Made by a program: the position numbers and the translations under genes
The notes under the pieces: model-generated
What the model was told of the DNA's origin: nothing
Database searches by the model: none
What the model saw: only the letters and a program-made list of their open reading frames with translations
Shown here: positions 63,011 through 64,000 of the stretch, piece after piece
Layout of the letters: every line of letters starts with the position of its first letter
Position numbering within the stretch: the stretch's first letter is position 1
Assembly (NCBI GenBank): GCA_016800925.1
Contig: JABCPU010000149.1
Location: 1-64,000, forward strand
Direction: 5' to 3'
Length of the DNA: 64,000 nucleotides
Source: Suillus spraguei
Taxonomy: Eukaryota > Basidiomycota > Agaricomycetes > Boletales > Suillaceae

Positions 63011-64000
63011 TACAGCGAGAAATATTGCAATCGCACATATCCGACTTGCATGCAGCCGCCCCGATTGGAGATTTATTCTCCAAACTCAGATGTACGCTTT
63101 CCACTTCAACAAATTCTTCTGTGAACCCCATCGTGCCCAGCCACCATGTGCAGGTCAATATGTATGAGCTCTTGCGCATTTTCTCTGCAACTTGTTTCTT
63201 CCTGGACCATATCACACGCATCTTAACACAACTTCTCATTGTAATGGCAATTGGATGACAATGTGTAGGTGTTCTTCCTGAAGAACGTCGAAACCATCGG
63301 ACAATAAAAAGGTAGGCGAGAATGGTTGCCAGTCAGGGTTAAAAGAGTCGACTTCGTCCTCTAGTCTATTGTCCAGAGGGAGGGAAACTTTCCAGAGATG
63401 TGAATGGCAGGTTAAACTTGAATATTGTATAGGAGCCGGAATGATGATGTTATAGGCCAATCAGCCTGTTAGGTAAGCCGTATCTTGGAGAATAACATGA
63501 AGGGCTGCTCGTAGTAGGCTCGTTCGGCAGTTGTGTGTGGCTATAATCACCTCCATTGCATTCGACTCAGATGCTGTGCGGTACAAATACATGAGCTAGA
63601 GTAGATAGCCATATATAGTACATAATCACAACAATTAGCATAATTCTGCCATCGATCATTCCATTATCATGTTTGACCTTGTAGCGTTCTTCATTTTCTT
63701 TCTTCCGATGTCAACGCTAAAACAACCTTCTCAAATTGGATGAAATACGACCCAACTTGCGCGATCTTTGATGAATTTGATGAATTTGTCCAATTATTTT
63801 AGTCCCTCTCGTATTTTCGTAAATAGGATTTATTGCCAATTCACTTAGATATCTTTCATAGCCACCAAAAAAATTGTCCATAATATGTTAACATAGTACA
63901 GACGAAATGGCGGAGATGATGAAACGCAGTACCTCCAGGCTAAAAATTCCCACTATGACCAGAAAGCCGAGTGTTCCCAAAGCCAAAGGACTCGAGCCCC
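63011..64000. other. Right window end, no gene seen
   Basis: Short frames only, on both strands. The sequence becomes AT-rich after 63560, with TTTGATGAATTTGATGAATT near 63768. A gene may begin beyond the window. Confidence 0.5.

Overview
This is a eukaryotic, almost certainly basidiomycete (Agaricomycetes) window. The genes are broken by many short introns of about 40-60 bp, usually GT-AG with an occasional GC donor. The recognisable set is typical mushroom-forming fungus content: expanded G-alpha subunits, HRD-variant kinases, an RBR ubiquitin ligase, BTB and HET proteins, ERG6, CHS7, VPS74 and EXO70. No bacterial or viral genes were seen.

The left third (1-22204) is repeat-dominated and looks subtelomeric. 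A minisatellite of about 23 units (300-2180) is followed by 2.5 kb of low-complexity A/C-rich repeats (2330-4802). Then comes a 17.4 kb palindrome: arm 4803-13480, a ~50 bp unpaired centre, and arm 13531-22204. Each arm carries one copy of a large RecQ-type helicase gene with N-terminal C2H2/OrsD-like zinc fingers, resembling telomere-linked helicases. The two copies are transcribed outward from the centre. Their many 1-bp indels fall at different sites, so a merged reading frame is close to intact although neither copy is.

From 22205 to about 30 kb is a transition zone. It holds a 190-bp TA-flanked fold-back MITE, a truncated SEC23 pseudogene, a WD40 fragment, a kinase-like gene lacking the catalytic-loop lysine, lineage-specific hypothetical genes and a tRNA-Arg(ACG) with a 10-nt intron.

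From 30 kb to the right end the window is ordinary gene-dense fungal chromosome. In order it holds: two divergent hypothetical/EH-like genes, a G-alpha subunit, VPS74/GOLPH3, ERG6 sterol C24-methyltransferase, two hypothetical genes, the chitin synthase chaperone CHS7, an aldo/keto reductase, a roadblock light chain, a Ser/Pro-rich protein, an RBR E3 ligase, a BTB protein and exocyst EXO70. These are followed by a gene that appears to fuse a triple-defective pseudokinase to a HET incompatibility domain, a DDE transposase relic and a multi-spanning membrane protein.

The genes do not form one pathway. The housekeeping genes (membrane traffic, sterol, cell wall) form the stable backbone. The helicase palindrome and minisatellite look like a chromosome-end module. 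The HET-pseudokinase is a candidate self/non-self or immune-type receptor. Several conserved genes carry 1-bp homopolymer indels, so some frameshifts are probably long-read sequencing errors.
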